From contig JAIXKI010000026.1 of NCBI GenBank assembly GCA_026936105.1, forward strand, positions 35,935-99,934: a DNA stretch of 64,000 nt. The letters are read 5' to 3'. Positions 52,834-61,385 of the stretch are shown here, piece after piece. Each line of letters starts with the position of its first letter. The first letter of the stretch is position 1. A program made the position numbers and the translations under genes. The DNA is from Chitinophagales bacterium (GTDB lineage: Bacteria > Bacteroidota > Bacteroidia > Chitinophagales > Chitinophagaceae). Below the pieces are notes generated by a model. That model searched no databases. It saw only the letters and a program-made list of their open reading frames with translations, and was not told the origin of the DNA.

Positions 52834-53268
52834 TCAGGATGCCACGGTGTTAAATGCCAGGGCATAATGTTTCATCTGTTTGATCATACTGAGCAGGCCA
52901 TTGCTTCTTGTTTGAGCTAAATGCTGCATCATCCCTATCTTATTGATAAAATCAAGTTTTGTTTCAAGTATATCGGTTGCTGTTTGCCCGGATAACACTC
53001 TTATCAGCAAACTGATCAACCCCTTTACGATCACTGCATCGCTGTCTGCTTTGAAATAGATCCTGCCGTCTTTTTGCTCTGCCACCAGCCATACGGTACT
53101 CTGGCAACCTTTGATGATGTTCTCTTCTTTTTTATGAATGTCATCTAATGGAGGAAGTTTTTTCCCCATGTCAATGATGTATTCATATTTTTCTTCCCAG
53201 TTGTCAAACAACGAGAAATCATCAATGATCTCCTGTTCAATTTTTCCTATGCTTAGCGGTTCAATCAT
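52834..53268 (-). CDS. sufE: SufE, sulfur acceptor
   Basis: 144 residues with the active cysteine C55 in IIKGCQSTVWLV, which accepts persulfide from SufS and passes it to SufB. The family N-terminus EQEIIDDFSLFDNWEEKYEYIIDMG is present. The ATG follows the sufS stop codon directly with no gap, indicating coupled translation. The length is normal. Confidence 0.95.
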   Translation of the reverse strand: MIEPLSIGKIEQEIIDDFSLFDNWEEKYEYIIDMGKKLPPLDDIHKKEENIIKGCQSTVWLVAEQKDGRIYFKADSDAVIVKGLISLLIRVLSGQTATDILETKLDFINKIGMMQHLAQTRSNGLLSMIKQMKHYALAFNTVAS

Positions 53269-54513
53269 TTACAATAACATCTTTTTTGCCTTGAGCAATG
53301 CTTCCGTTAAAAGATCAATTTCTTCATGGGTGTTATACATGGCCAAAGATGCCCGTACCGTACCCGGAATTCCCAGCCGGGTCATTAATGGCTGGGTGCA
53401 GTGATGGCCCGTGCGGACGGCAATTCCCTGCTGATCCAGCAACACGCCAACATCCTGCGGATGAGCACCATTCAGCAGGAAGGAAATAACTCCGATTTTG
53501 CTTTTAGCTGTACCAATGAGCCTGATACCATCTACTGATGAAATTTTTTTTGTTGCATATTCCAACAGTCTTTGTTCATGTTCATGAATCAGGGTATGGT
53601 TGTTGGCATTTAAAAAGAACAGGGCTTCCCTGAATGCGATCACACCGGCAATATTCGGAGTTCCTGCTTCAAACTTATAAGGCAGCTCATTGTATGTTGT
53701 CTTTTCAAATTTCACCTCACCGATCATTTCACCACCACCCTGGTAGGGAGGCATTTCTTCCAGAATTTCTTTTTTACCATACAAAACTCCCACACCGGTA
53801 GGTCCGTAAACTTTATGAGCCGATAAAGCAAAGAAATCACAGTTCATCCGGGCAACATCTATTTTCAAATGTGCCGTTGACTGTGCGCCGTCTATCAGTA
53901 CCACTGCGCCGGCAGCGTGAGCCATTTCAATGATCTCTTCGACCGGGTTGATGGTGCCGAGTGAATTAGACACATGAACCACCGATACCATCTTAGTCTT
54001 TGGAGAAAGCAGTGAACGGAACGCTTCGAGATCCAATTCTCCTTCATCGGAAATGGGGATCACTTTCAGTTTTGCCTTCTTCTCTTCGCAAATAAGTTGC
54101 CAGGGAACAATATTGCTGTGATGCTCCATGGTACTGATGATCACTTCATCATTCTCTTTCAGATTTTTTCTTCCCCAGGAGGAGGCCACCAGGTTGATAC
54201 TTTCCGTGGTTCCTTTGGTGAGAATGATCTCTTCACGGTGCGCAGCATTCAGAAACTTCTGCACTTCGGTGCGGGTCTCTTCAAATGCTACGGTTGCTTT
54301 TTCTGCCAGGTGGTGAATGCCGCGGTGAATGTTGGCATTATAATTCTTATAATAACTCTCCAGTGCTTTGATGACCGACTCAGGTTTCTGAGTGGTGGCC
54401 GCATTGTCCAGGTAAACGAGCGGATGCCTGTTCACTTTTACATTCAGCACAGGAAATTTATTGCGCAGCGCCGTTACATTGTAAGCCTGTATTTTTTCTT
54501 TAACTGCTTCCAT
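53269..54513 (-). CDS. sufS: cysteine desulfurase SufS
   Basis: 414 residues of class II cysteine desulfurase. The PLP lysine is K234 (SAHKVYGPTG) and the catalytic cysteine C372 (RTGHHCTQPLM) lies in the short loop typical of SufS. The LDNAATTQKPESVI and TTESINLVASSWG segments are characteristic. It removes sulfur from cysteine for cluster assembly and gives it to SufE. It begins 18 bp after sufD. Confidence 0.96.
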   Translation of the reverse strand: MEAVKEKIQAYNVTALRNKFPVLNVKVNRHPLVYLDNAATTQKPESVIKALESYYKNYNANIHRGIHHLAEKATVAFEETRTEVQKFLNAAHREEIILTKGTTESINLVASSWGRKNLKENDEVIISTMEHHSNIVPWQLICEEKKAKLKVIPISDEGELDLEAFRSLLSPKTKMVSVVHVSNSLGTINPVEEIIEMAHAAGAVVLIDGAQSTAHLKIDVARMNCDFFALSAHKVYGPTGVGVLYGKKEILEEMPPYQGGGEMIGEVKFEKTTYNELPYKFEAGTPNIAGVIAFREALFFLNANNHTLIHEHEQRLLEYATKKISSVDGIRLIGTAKSKIGVISFLLNGAHPQDVGVLLDQQGIAVRTGHHCTQPLMTRLGIPGTVRASLAMYNTHEEIDLLTEALLKAKKMLL

Positions 54514-54531
54514 GAATGATTGTTTAAATGA

Positions 54532-55845
54532 TCAGTCTGCCAACTGCAACCGGTCGCTGATCTGTGTCTCCACATATTCTTTAAGCTGTTCAATTTTTAT
54601 TTGCATTACTATCTCATCGGCGAATGCTTTCAGCAACATGGATTTTGCCAGGTCTTTATTGATGCCTCTTGCCCTTAAGTAATACAAAGCCTCATCATCG
54701 AGCCGGCCGACCGTACATCCGTGAGAACATTTCACATCATCGGCGTAAATCTCCAGTTGAGGCTTGGTGTTGATGGTGCCCGTATCAGACAGCAGAATGT
54801 TTTTGTTAGACTGGTATGCATTGATCTTTTGTGCATCCGGCCTTACGTAGATCTTTCCGCTAAACACCCCGGTGGCATGTTCATCAATGATGCCTTTATA
54901 TAATTCATTGCTGAAGCAATGCGGTTTTGTGTTGTCCACAAGGGTATGATTGTCCACATGCGTGTTGCCTTTCAGGAAATACAGTCCATACATGTGTGCT
55001 TCATTTGCCTGTTCTTCCATGATGATGTCGGTGTTGTTACGGATCATTCCCCCATTCAGTGAAATATTCACCGTATGCACATAGCTTTTTCCGATCTGCC
55101 TGATATGCGTGGTTCCTGTATGGCTTCCGTTCGGGGTGTCGTTTTGAATCTTGTAATATTCAAGACGGGCATTTTCTTTTACTACAATCTCCATCACTTC
55201 ATTGCTGAAGCTGTCCATGCTGCCGTGAGTATAATAGCTCCCGATCATTTGCACGTTTGCATTCTCTTCTATCACCACTAATATTCTCGGGCTCGCCAGC
55301 AGATGATTGCTTGTGGTGTCAAAAATATGATCGAAATAGAAAGGCTTTGTTGCGTGGTAATTCTTCCTGATCTTAATAAAAACGCTTTCGTTCATGAAAG
55401 AAGAATTCAAAGCGTGGATCCCGTCTTTGATGAACAAACTGCTTTTATTGAAATAGGCTTCTGCATCTTCATGATACTTACCGTTAAATGCTTCTTCCAG
55501 GCTGCAGATCTCAAAGCCGTCATTGGATTGAAAGGACGAAAGATCTTTATTGAATTTCCCGTTTACAAACACAAGATGTTCCATTCCCGATGCGCCGGGT
55601 ATGGCAGTTTTATCAACGATCTCCCGGTCAATGACATTATCTTTTTTCGAAGGGATGGTATAATCTTTAGTGAACAACCTGCTGATGCCGGTATATTTCC
55701 ATTCTTCGTTTTTCAGCGTGGGCAATCCCAGTTTGTTGAAGTTTTTAAAACCTTCAGACCTCCAGTTTTGCAATGCGCTTCCTGTTTGTGCGGATTGTAA
55801 TTCCTTAAAACGCTCCTCCAGGTATTCTGTTCTTATTGTATCCAT
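54532..55845 (-). CDS. sufD: SufD, Fe-S scaffold complex subunit
   Basis: 437 residues with the SufBD fold: a beta-helix core and a C-terminal segment with SDTGTINTKPQLEIYADDVKCSHGCTVGRLDDEALYYLRARGI. This includes the conserved His-x-Cys region used in iron acquisition. It partners with SufB and the SufC ATPase. It is third in the operon, 15 bp after sufC. Confidence 0.94.
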   Translation of the reverse strand: MDTIRTEYLEERFKELQSAQTGSALQNWRSEGFKNFNKLGLPTLKNEEWKYTGISRLFTKDYTIPSKKDNVIDREIVDKTAIPGASGMEHLVFVNGKFNKDLSSFQSNDGFEICSLEEAFNGKYHEDAEAYFNKSSLFIKDGIHALNSSFMNESVFIKIRKNYHATKPFYFDHIFDTTSNHLLASPRILVVIEENANVQMIGSYYTHGSMDSFSNEVMEIVVKENARLEYYKIQNDTPNGSHTGTTHIRQIGKSYVHTVNISLNGGMIRNNTDIIMEEQANEAHMYGLYFLKGNTHVDNHTLVDNTKPHCFSNELYKGIIDEHATGVFSGKIYVRPDAQKINAYQSNKNILLSDTGTINTKPQLEIYADDVKCSHGCTVGRLDDEALYYLRARGINKDLAKSMLLKAFADEIVMQIKIEQLKEYVETQISDRLQLAD

Positions 55846-55860
55846 TATCAGTTAATATGA

Positions 55861-56625
55861 TTATGCGGTCAATGATTCCTGTAATTCTTCTTTGATGAAA
55901 TCATATCCTTTTTCTTCCAACTCCAGCGCCAGTTCTTTTCCGCCTGATTTTACAATACGGCCGTTCATCAGCACATGCACAAAATCGGGCTGCAGATAAT
56001 TTAGCAACCGCTGATAGTGTGTGATCACAATGATGGAGTGATCGGCATTATGAAGTGTGTTCACGCCTTTGGCAACAATTCTTAAAGCATCAATATCAAG
56101 GCCGCTGTCTGTTTCATCCAGGATAGTAAGTTTGGGGTCCAGCACTGCCATCTGGAAGATCTCATTCCTTTTCTTTTCTCCCCCGGAAAATCCTTCATTC
56201 AGGGAGCGGCTGAGTAATGACTTGTCGAGTTCCAGCAAGGCGGCTTTTTCTCTCAGCAGTTTTAAAAAGCTTGCCGCATCCAGAGGTTCCAGTCCCTGGT
56301 ATTTTCTTTTTTCATTCAATGCGGCTTTGATGAAATTGGTGGTGCTGACGCCGGGTATTTCTACCGGATACTGAAAGGCGAGGAACAATCCTTCCTTGGC
56401 TCTCTCCTCAGGAGAAAGTTCCAGAAGATTTTTTCCTTCAAATTCAACGCTGCCTTCGGTCACTTCATATTCTTCTCTTCCTGCCAGCACAGAAGCCAAT
56501 GTACTCTTCCCGGATCCGTTCGGGCCCATGATGGCATGTACTTCTCCGGGTTTTATCTCCAGGTTCAGTCCTTTTAAAATCTGCTTCCCGTCAATGGATG
56601 CATGGATGTTCTTGATTGATAACAT
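55861..56625 (-). CDS. sufC: SufC, ATPase of the Suf complex
   Basis: 254 residues of ABC-type ATPase: Walker A GPNGSGKST (34-42), signature LNEGFSGGEKKRNE and Walker B KLTILDETDSGLD with the following H-loop IVITHYQR. It drives conformational change in SufB-SufD. The ATG at 56625 (MLSIKNIHASIDGKQIL) is the family start; an upstream in-frame ATG adds 16 non-conserved residues. It lies 37 bp after sufB. Confidence 0.96.
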   Translation of the reverse strand: MLSIKNIHASIDGKQILKGLNLEIKPGEVHAIMGPNGSGKSTLASVLAGREEYEVTEGSVEFEGKNLLELSPEERAKEGLFLAFQYPVEIPGVSTTNFIKAALNEKRKYQGLEPLDAASFLKLLREKAALLELDKSLLSRSLNEGFSGGEKKRNEIFQMAVLDPKLTILDETDSGLDIDALRIVAKGVNTLHNADHSIIVITHYQRLLNYLQPDFVHVLMNGRIVKSGGKELALELEEKGYDFIKEELQESLTA

Positions 56626-56662
56626 TTGTATTTTCAGTTTTGATCGTTTGACTAAATATTTT

Positions 56663-58111
56663 TTAACCGACACTTCCTTCCAGGCTTACTGCCAGGAGTT
56701 TTTGTGCTTCCACGGCAAACTCCATCGGCAGGTTGTTCATCACTTCTTTTGCAAAACCCGTAACGATCAGCGCTACTGCTTTCTCGGCATCCAGTCCCCG
56801 CTGCTCACAGTAGAAGAGCTGGTCTTCGCCGATCTTGGAAGTAGTGGCCTCGTGTTCCACCACCGCTGTATTGTTTTTGGATTCTATGTAAGGAAAAGTA
56901 TGTGCTCCGCATTTATCACCGAGCAGTAATGAATCACATTGAGAAAAATTTCTTGCATTCTCAGCGGTCTTTGCCACTTTTACCAATCCGCGGTAGCTGT
57001 TTTGCGATTTTCCTGCACTGATGCCTTTGGAAACGATCCTGCTTCTTGTGTTCTTTCCTATATGATGCATTTTTGTTCCGGTGTCAGCCTGCTGGAATTT
57101 TGTTGTGAGCGCCACCGAATAGAATTCACCGATGCTATTATCGCCTTTTAAGATCACACTCGGGTATTTCCAGGTGATGGCAGAACCGGTCTCCACCTGT
57201 GTCCATGAAATTTTGGAATTGTTTCCTTTGCAGATCCCTCTTTTAGTGACGAAGTTGTAAATACCGCCTTTCCCTGCATCATCGCCCGGATACCAGTTTT
57301 GTACCGTAGAATATTTTACTTCGGCATGCTCCATGGCAACGATCTCTACAATGGCAGCATGCAATTGATTTTCGTCACGACGGGGAGCAGTGCATCCTTC
57401 CAGGTAACTGACATAAGCTCCGTCCTCAGCAATGATCAGTGTACGTTCAAATTGTCCTGAGTTTTCTTTATTTATCCGGAAATAGGTGGACAATTCCATC
57501 GGACAGCGTACACCTTTGGGAATATAACAGAAAGATCCGTCGGTAAAGACTGCTGAGTTGAGCGCTGCAAAAAAATTATCGGTCATGGGCACCACCGTAC
57601 CGAGGTACCTCCTGAGCAGGTCGGGATGTTTTTGAATCGCTTCGCTCATCGCACAAAAGATGATCCCTTTTTCAGCGAGCTGTTCCTGGAAAGTGGTTGC
57701 CACCGACACACTGTCCATTACCACATCCACTGCCACTCCGGTAAGCCTCTTCTGTTCGTTGAGGCTGATACCGAGTTTATCCAGAGTCTTCAGCAACTCG
57801 GGGTCCACTTCCTCCAGTTTGCCGGGTTTTGCCTTTTTGGTCTTTGGTGCGGCATAATAAATGATATCCTGAAAATCAATTTCCGGATATTGAAGGTTTG
57901 CCCATTTGGGCATGGTCATTTTCTCCCAATGGCGGAAAGCTTTAAGTCTCCACTCGAGCAGCCATTCCGGTTCATGTTTTTTCCTGGAGATCAGCCTGAT
58001 AATATCTTCATTCAGGCCTTTTGGCGCTGTATCTGTTTCAATATCAGTAGAAAATCCGTATTCGTATTCCCTGTTTACCCGTTCTTCGAGTAGCTGCATC
58101 TCATCGGCCAT
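56663..58111 (-). CDS. sufB: SufB, Fe-S scaffold subunit
   Basis: 482 residues from [20 protein letters not shown]. The beta-helix scaffold contains [38 protein letters not shown] and a C-terminal [20 protein letters not shown] with the cluster-ligand cysteine region. It accepts persulfide sulfur and builds the nascent cluster with SufC and SufD. First gene of the operon. An upstream start adds 21 residues of no family likeness and would begin inside the promoter, so it is rejected. Confidence 0.96.
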   Translation of the reverse strand: MADEMQLLEERVNREYEYGFSTDIETDTAPKGLNEDIIRLISRKKHEPEWLLEWRLKAFRHWEKMTMPKWANLQYPEIDFQDIIYYAAPKTKKAKPGKLEEVDPELLKTLDKLGISLNEQKRLTGVAVDVVMDSVSVATTFQEQLAEKGIIFCAMSEAIQKHPDLLRRYLGTVVPMTDNFFAALNSAVFTDGSFCYIPKGVRCPMELSTYFRINKENSGQFERTLIIAEDGAYVSYLEGCTAPRRDENQLHAAIVEIVAMEHAEVKYSTVQNWYPGDDAGKGGIYNFVTKRGICKGNNSKISWTQVETGSAITWKYPSVILKGDNSIGEFYSVALTTKFQQADTGTKMHHIGKNTRSRIVSKGISAGKSQNSYRGLVKVAKTAENARNFSQCDSLLLGDKCGAHTFPYIESKNNTAVVEHEATTSKIGEDQLFYCEQRGLDAEKAVALIVTGFAKEVMNNLPMEFAVEAQKLLAVSLEGSVG

Positions 58112-58144
58112 TCCAATAATTTTTAAGTTTATGTGAATCAAGTG

Positions 58145-58175
58145 CAAAATTACCTTAACCAACTGTTTATACAAA
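58145..58175 (-). promoter_or_regulatory. sufB promoter (TTTG-N19-TAATTTTG)
   Basis: On the minus strand a -33 TTTG (58172-58175) and a -7 TAATTTTG (58145-58152) are separated by 19 bases, a full Bacteroidota promoter. Transcription would begin near 58139, giving a leader of about 28 bases to the sufB ATG. This is the best-formed promoter in the window. Confidence 0.75.
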
Positions 58176-58187
58176 ATAGTATAAACA
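58164..58187. promoter_or_regulatory. perfect 24-bp inverted repeat, candidate Rrf2 operator
   Basis: TGTTTATAC, six spacer bases, then GTATAAACA form a perfect 9-bp dyad that covers the -33 TTTG of the sufB promoter. A dimeric winged-helix repressor bound here would block RNA polymerase. The Rrf2-family regulator is encoded as the last gene of the same operon, so it is the natural candidate, giving autorepression. Confidence 0.65.
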
Positions 58188-58403
58188 AGAACACTGTCGA
58201 GATCGGGAAAAAATCAGCTCTCCGAAAGGAATAACTCAAAACACAAAAAAGTTCCGGCAACAGAAATGAGAATTCAATACGAAAACGGTTCAAAACAAGA
58301 GCTGTTCTCGGGTAGCTACAGTATTTCAGTATCATATCTTAAGCTTTCATCTCTTTTCTCAATTGTAGGAAGAAGTTTAGTTGAAACAAGAAAGAAATTT
58401 CAA

Positions 58404-58434
58404 AGAAAAAACCGGCAGTAGTTGAAACTGCCGG
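58404..58434 (-). terminator. rho-independent terminator of the thioredoxin-domain gene
   Basis: On the minus strand CCGGCAGT, loop TTCAACT, then ACTGCCGG is followed by TTTTTTC. It lies about 29 bp beyond the stop of the gene at 58463, upstream of the suf promoter region. Confidence 0.85.
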
Positions 58435-58462
58435 TCACATCAAAAGAGTTATCCGGGAATGA

Positions 58463-60415
58463 TCAGAAAGCTTTCTGTGTTCCCTGCACGGCTCCTGATT
58501 TCAGTACGTCAATAACTGCCGACAGTTCATCCACCAGTCTATCAGGATTTCCGTCATAACCGATGGATTTGAAACGGATGTTTCCTGCCGGGTCTATCAC
58601 GAATTTGGTGGGGATGCCATCCACACCATAGCTTCCGATCACTTTATCTTCCGTATCCAGCAGCACATGGAATGTGTAATTATTTTTCTTAATGAATTCG
58701 TCAGCGCCTTTCAGCATCTCATCGGGCTTTTTACTTTCCCAGCTATCTACAAAGACAAATTTAACGTCCGGATCATCTTTGAAGTTAGTCACAGCTGTTT
58801 GCATAGCAGGGAAGGAGGCTTTGCAGGGGCCGCACCAGGTTGCCCAGAAATCTGCCACCACCACTTTCCCTTTCAGGTCGGCAAGGGAAACCGTATTGCC
58901 GGAAAAATCCTGTAAGGCAAACTGAGGAGCTGTTTCATTGATCATTTTTTTGATGACCTCTTCTCTGAGTTTGGCTTTGTATTCTTTCACCAGCTCATCC
59001 ATGTAGCTTGTGTATTCGGCTTCGGTGTGGCCTTCTGAGAGATAGGCTTTTTTCAGGATCTCTTTCATTTTTGCAGATGACTTGCCGTCTTTTACATAGT
59101 CTTCTATCTCTTTCTTCACCGCACCGGGGCCTTGTATATTTTCTTTGTAAACAATATATCTTTCATTTGCATCCGGATCCTGAAACTCCATGTCTTTCAC
59201 CGCAGCTTCCTGTGTCTTTAACGCTTCATTCTTTTTTCCTGATTTCCAGAGAGCCAAAGCATAAGTGTCACCGATCATACCGCTGTAATAAAGAAGATTC
59301 TTTTTGTATTCTTTTACCGTGTAAAAAGCAGGCTTGGTTACCGGCTTGTTCAAAGATTCTTTTATCAATGAAACTGCTTTTGTGGAAAAATCTCTTGCCA
59401 TCCGCAGATCGGCAGGACTTATTTTGGCTTCCATGTCTTCTCCCGTAAGTTGAGATGCAGCCCTGTTGTACGAAAGCGCCAGCATTTCTTTATTTGTTAC
59501 ATGCGAAGCGAATTTCCTGAACAATGTCCAGTCCTTTGCCGTTACGGCTGAGGAAGCCAATGTGTTGTACAAATTACTTGCTGTATTTTTTTCATTGACT
59601 GTTTTCGGCGGATAATTTTTCAGGTAAGCAGTTAACAATCCTTCTCTTTTCTTCAGATCGGTTTCATTGTAAAAACCATCCAGCGCTTTGTTTTTTGCCA
59701 GTGACCCTTTCGGGAATTTTTTTATCGCTTCTTCTTTAAGTTTACCGGAAGCATCCATATCACCCAATCTCTGATATGAATTAATCAATGACTGATAGTC
59801 GCTTTCCGTCTTGTTGTTTTTTGCTGTCAGTTCATCAATCAATGGCTGTGCTTTTTCTTTGGCAGTGGCTTTGTCCACACGCACCAGCAAGCCGATATAA
59901 GAAGCAAGGTTCTTTGCTTTCAGATCCGGGTAACGGCTGAAGTCTTTGTTGTAAAGTTCCAGCGAAGCTGCAGGTTCGCTTTTTATGTTTGCAAGGAATG
60001 AACCATAGCCGGAATTGAATTCTGCTACCGCAATATAGGCGCCTTTAACGGGCTCGCCGTCAGAATACATCAGCAGATAATACCCCCGGTCTTTGTTATT
60101 ATCAATTGTCTCATCTTTTTTGAAAACAAGAAATACTGCTTTGGTGGAATCGTTTGTTTCGATGTCGCCAGACCATTTGGTGCCGCTTCCCTCCAGTTTC
60201 AATTCCTGAGCTCTCACTTCGCCGTCACTTAAGTAGGCAATGGCGTCAAATGATGCCTCACCTCCGAGTACGGTTCCTTCAGTGGAATACTCGAAATGAA
60301 TTTTATCTCCCGGCTTCGGCTGGGCAGGGGAGAAGCTGAGGTTAGAATATTGTTGACCATAAGAAAAGACCGTTGCTGTCATCAGAACGATCAATAAACT
60401 TAGCCTTGCTTTCAT
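58463..60415 (-). CDS. secreted TlpA-like protein with C-terminal thioredoxin domain
   Basis: 650 residues with a signal peptide (LSLLIVLMTATVFSYGQ). Residues about 22-130 form a beta domain, 140-490 an alpha-helical region with TPR-like repeats, and 495-640 a TlpA/ResA-type thioredoxin domain. The active-site pair is C528-C531 in FWATWCGPCKASFP, with a cis-proline (DGIPTKFVI). It probably acts in the periplasm as a thiol-disulfide reductase; the helical part may bind the client. Not in an obvious operon; a terminator follows. Confidence 0.9.
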   Translation of the reverse strand: MKARLSLLIVLMTATVFSYGQQYSNLSFSPAQPKPGDKIHFEYSTEGTVLGGEASFDAIAYLSDGEVRAQELKLEGSGTKWSGDIETNDSTKAVFLVFKKDETIDNNKDRGYYLLMYSDGEPVKGAYIAVAEFNSGYGSFLANIKSEPAASLELYNKDFSRYPDLKAKNLASYIGLLVRVDKATAKEKAQPLIDELTAKNNKTESDYQSLINSYQRLGDMDASGKLKEEAIKKFPKGSLAKNKALDGFYNETDLKKREGLLTAYLKNYPPKTVNEKNTASNLYNTLASSAVTAKDWTLFRKFASHVTNKEMLALSYNRAASQLTGEDMEAKISPADLRMARDFSTKAVSLIKESLNKPVTKPAFYTVKEYKKNLLYYSGMIGDTYALALWKSGKKNEALKTQEAAVKDMEFQDPDANERYIVYKENIQGPGAVKKEIEDYVKDGKSSAKMKEILKKAYLSEGHTEAEYTSYMDELVKEYKAKLREEVIKKMINETAPQFALQDFSGNTVSLADLKGKVVVADFWATWCGPCKASFPAMQTAVTNFKDDPDVKFVFVDSWESKKPDEMLKGADEFIKKNNYTFHVLLDTEDKVIGSYGVDGIPTKFVIDPAGNIRFKSIGYDGNPDRLVDELSAVIDVLKSGAVQGTQKAF

Positions 60416-60464
60416 ATTTGAAGTTTAGGTTCGATAATGTGATGTATATAAAGGTATGCAGAAA

Positions 60465-60494
60465 TGAAAAAACCGGGCCTTTGGATTGCCCGGC
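60465..60494 (-). terminator. terminator of the Pmp3-like gene
   Basis: On the minus strand GCCGGGC, loop of about nine bases, then GCCCGG is followed by TTTTTTC, about 20 bp after the Pmp3-like stop. On the plus strand the same stem is followed by CTTTTCC, so it could act weakly in both directions. Confidence 0.8.
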
Positions 60495-60513
60495 TTTTCC
60501 TTTTTGAAAAAAA

Positions 60514-60936
60514 TTAATTATTCCCAAAGATAACTATCAGTGCATAAACCACACCCGGCAGCCAGAAGATAATAGTCAGCAGCAGGTCTATCCAGAATTT
60601 GCTGTTGATCTCACCCTGGTGGAGATAAACGGCCAATGGCGGCAGCAGTATGGCAAGTATGGCAAGCAAGACTGTGTTATCGCTTCCGTCCTTATGTGCT
60701 TTTTTATCGGCTTTGTAATGTTTGATCAGTGTCTTCACTTCCTTCATGCGCTCTTTCTTCTCTTTTTTAGAAAGGTTCCTGAATTCCTGAATGGCTGATT
60801 TCACTGCAGCGGGATCGGGATCATTGGCTGTGGCGCCGGAAGATGTAGCCGGGACGACCACAGTAGCATAAGAATTCGGTGATAAGAAACCTGCCGCAAT
60901 GAACAATGTGGCAAGAATGAAAATACTTTTTTTCAT
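60514..60936 (-). CDS. YqaE/Pmp3-family membrane protein with N-terminal extension
   Basis: 140 residues. The C-terminal half (about 88-140) is a Pmp3/YqaE domain with two hydrophobic helices: VLLAILAILLPPLAVYLHQG and WIDLLLTIIFWLPGVVYALIVIF. In front is an unusual extension of about 87 residues with a signal-like start (SIFILATLFIAAGFLSPNSYA) and a basic helix (LSKKEKKERMKEVKTLIKHYKADKKAHK). Pmp3 proteins affect membrane potential and stress tolerance. Here the charged segment may sit on one face of the membrane; topology is not certain. Confidence 0.85.
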   Translation of the reverse strand: MKKSIFILATLFIAAGFLSPNSYATVVVPATSSGATANDPDPAAVKSAIQEFRNLSKKEKKERMKEVKTLIKHYKADKKAHKDGSDNTVLLAILAILLPPLAVYLHQGEINSKFWIDLLLTIIFWLPGVVYALIVIFGNN

Positions 60937-61031
60937 AGCAGTAATTTTTTAAAAGGTTACTATAAGATTTGATTTGTAATAAGGATCGTGAGATAATTTC
61001 TCACGGAAATTCTTCATGAAAGGCCGGAAGC

Positions 61032-61187
61032 TCAAATTATATCCATCGCTTTTACAAACGAAGTGGCCACAAACGGTAAAATAAAGATTAGCCAGACCCA
61101 GTGGGTGTCAATAGCATAAAGGAATCCAGCTGTGGAGATCAGGAATATGATCCAGTAAAGGCCTTTGTATTTCTTTTTTTCTTCCAT
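61032..61187 (-). CDS. small membrane protein (51 residues)
   Basis: ATG at 61187 to TGA at 61034 gives 51 residues: MEEKKKYKGLYWIIFLISTA, then a second hydrophobic stretch near 30-45 and a short polar end. Two closely spaced helices and a positively charged start fit a small inner-membrane protein. A TACTTTTG -7 box lies 16 bases upstream, supporting expression. I recognise no family. The same strand and spacing (95 bp) as the Pmp3-like gene could make them one unit. Confidence 0.6.
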   Translation of the reverse strand: MEEKKKYKGLYWIIFLISTAGFLYAIDTHWVWLIFILPFVATSFVKAMDII

Positions 61188-61202
61188 TGGTTTTAGTTTT
61201 CA

Positions 61203-61210
61203 CAAAAGTA
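61203..61210 (-). promoter_or_regulatory. -7 box TACTTTTG for the 51-residue membrane protein
   Basis: Exact TAnnTTTG match on the minus strand, 16 bases before the ATG at 61187. Confidence 0.45.
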
Positions 61211-61347
61211 ATAATGCAGGCAGAAAAGAAAAAATTAGTTTTCAACTTATTAGAAGAGATATTCAGATGTATTAACGGGAAGGAAGCCCTTGATCTGCAA
61301 TCAGCCATTTTTACTAAGTATCTTTTTAAAGTGTATTCAGAACACAT

Positions 61348-61355
61348 TATATTTG
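61348..61355 (+). promoter_or_regulatory. -7 box TATATTTG for the 4-alpha-glucanotransferase gene
   Basis: Exact TAnnTTTG match, 31 bases before the ATG at 61386, which gives a leader of about 25 bases. Confidence 0.5.
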
Positions 61356-61385
61356 AGCGATAAAATCACCTGAATTGACTGCCAT

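Larger units (their letters stand above)
58112..58462. other. suf promoter region and terminator of the thioredoxin-domain gene
   Basis: About 350 bases without a gene. From the suf side it holds the sufB promoter and operator (entries below), then AT-rich sequence without clear features, then the minus-strand terminator at 58404-58434 for the gene at 58463. Confidence 0.7.
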
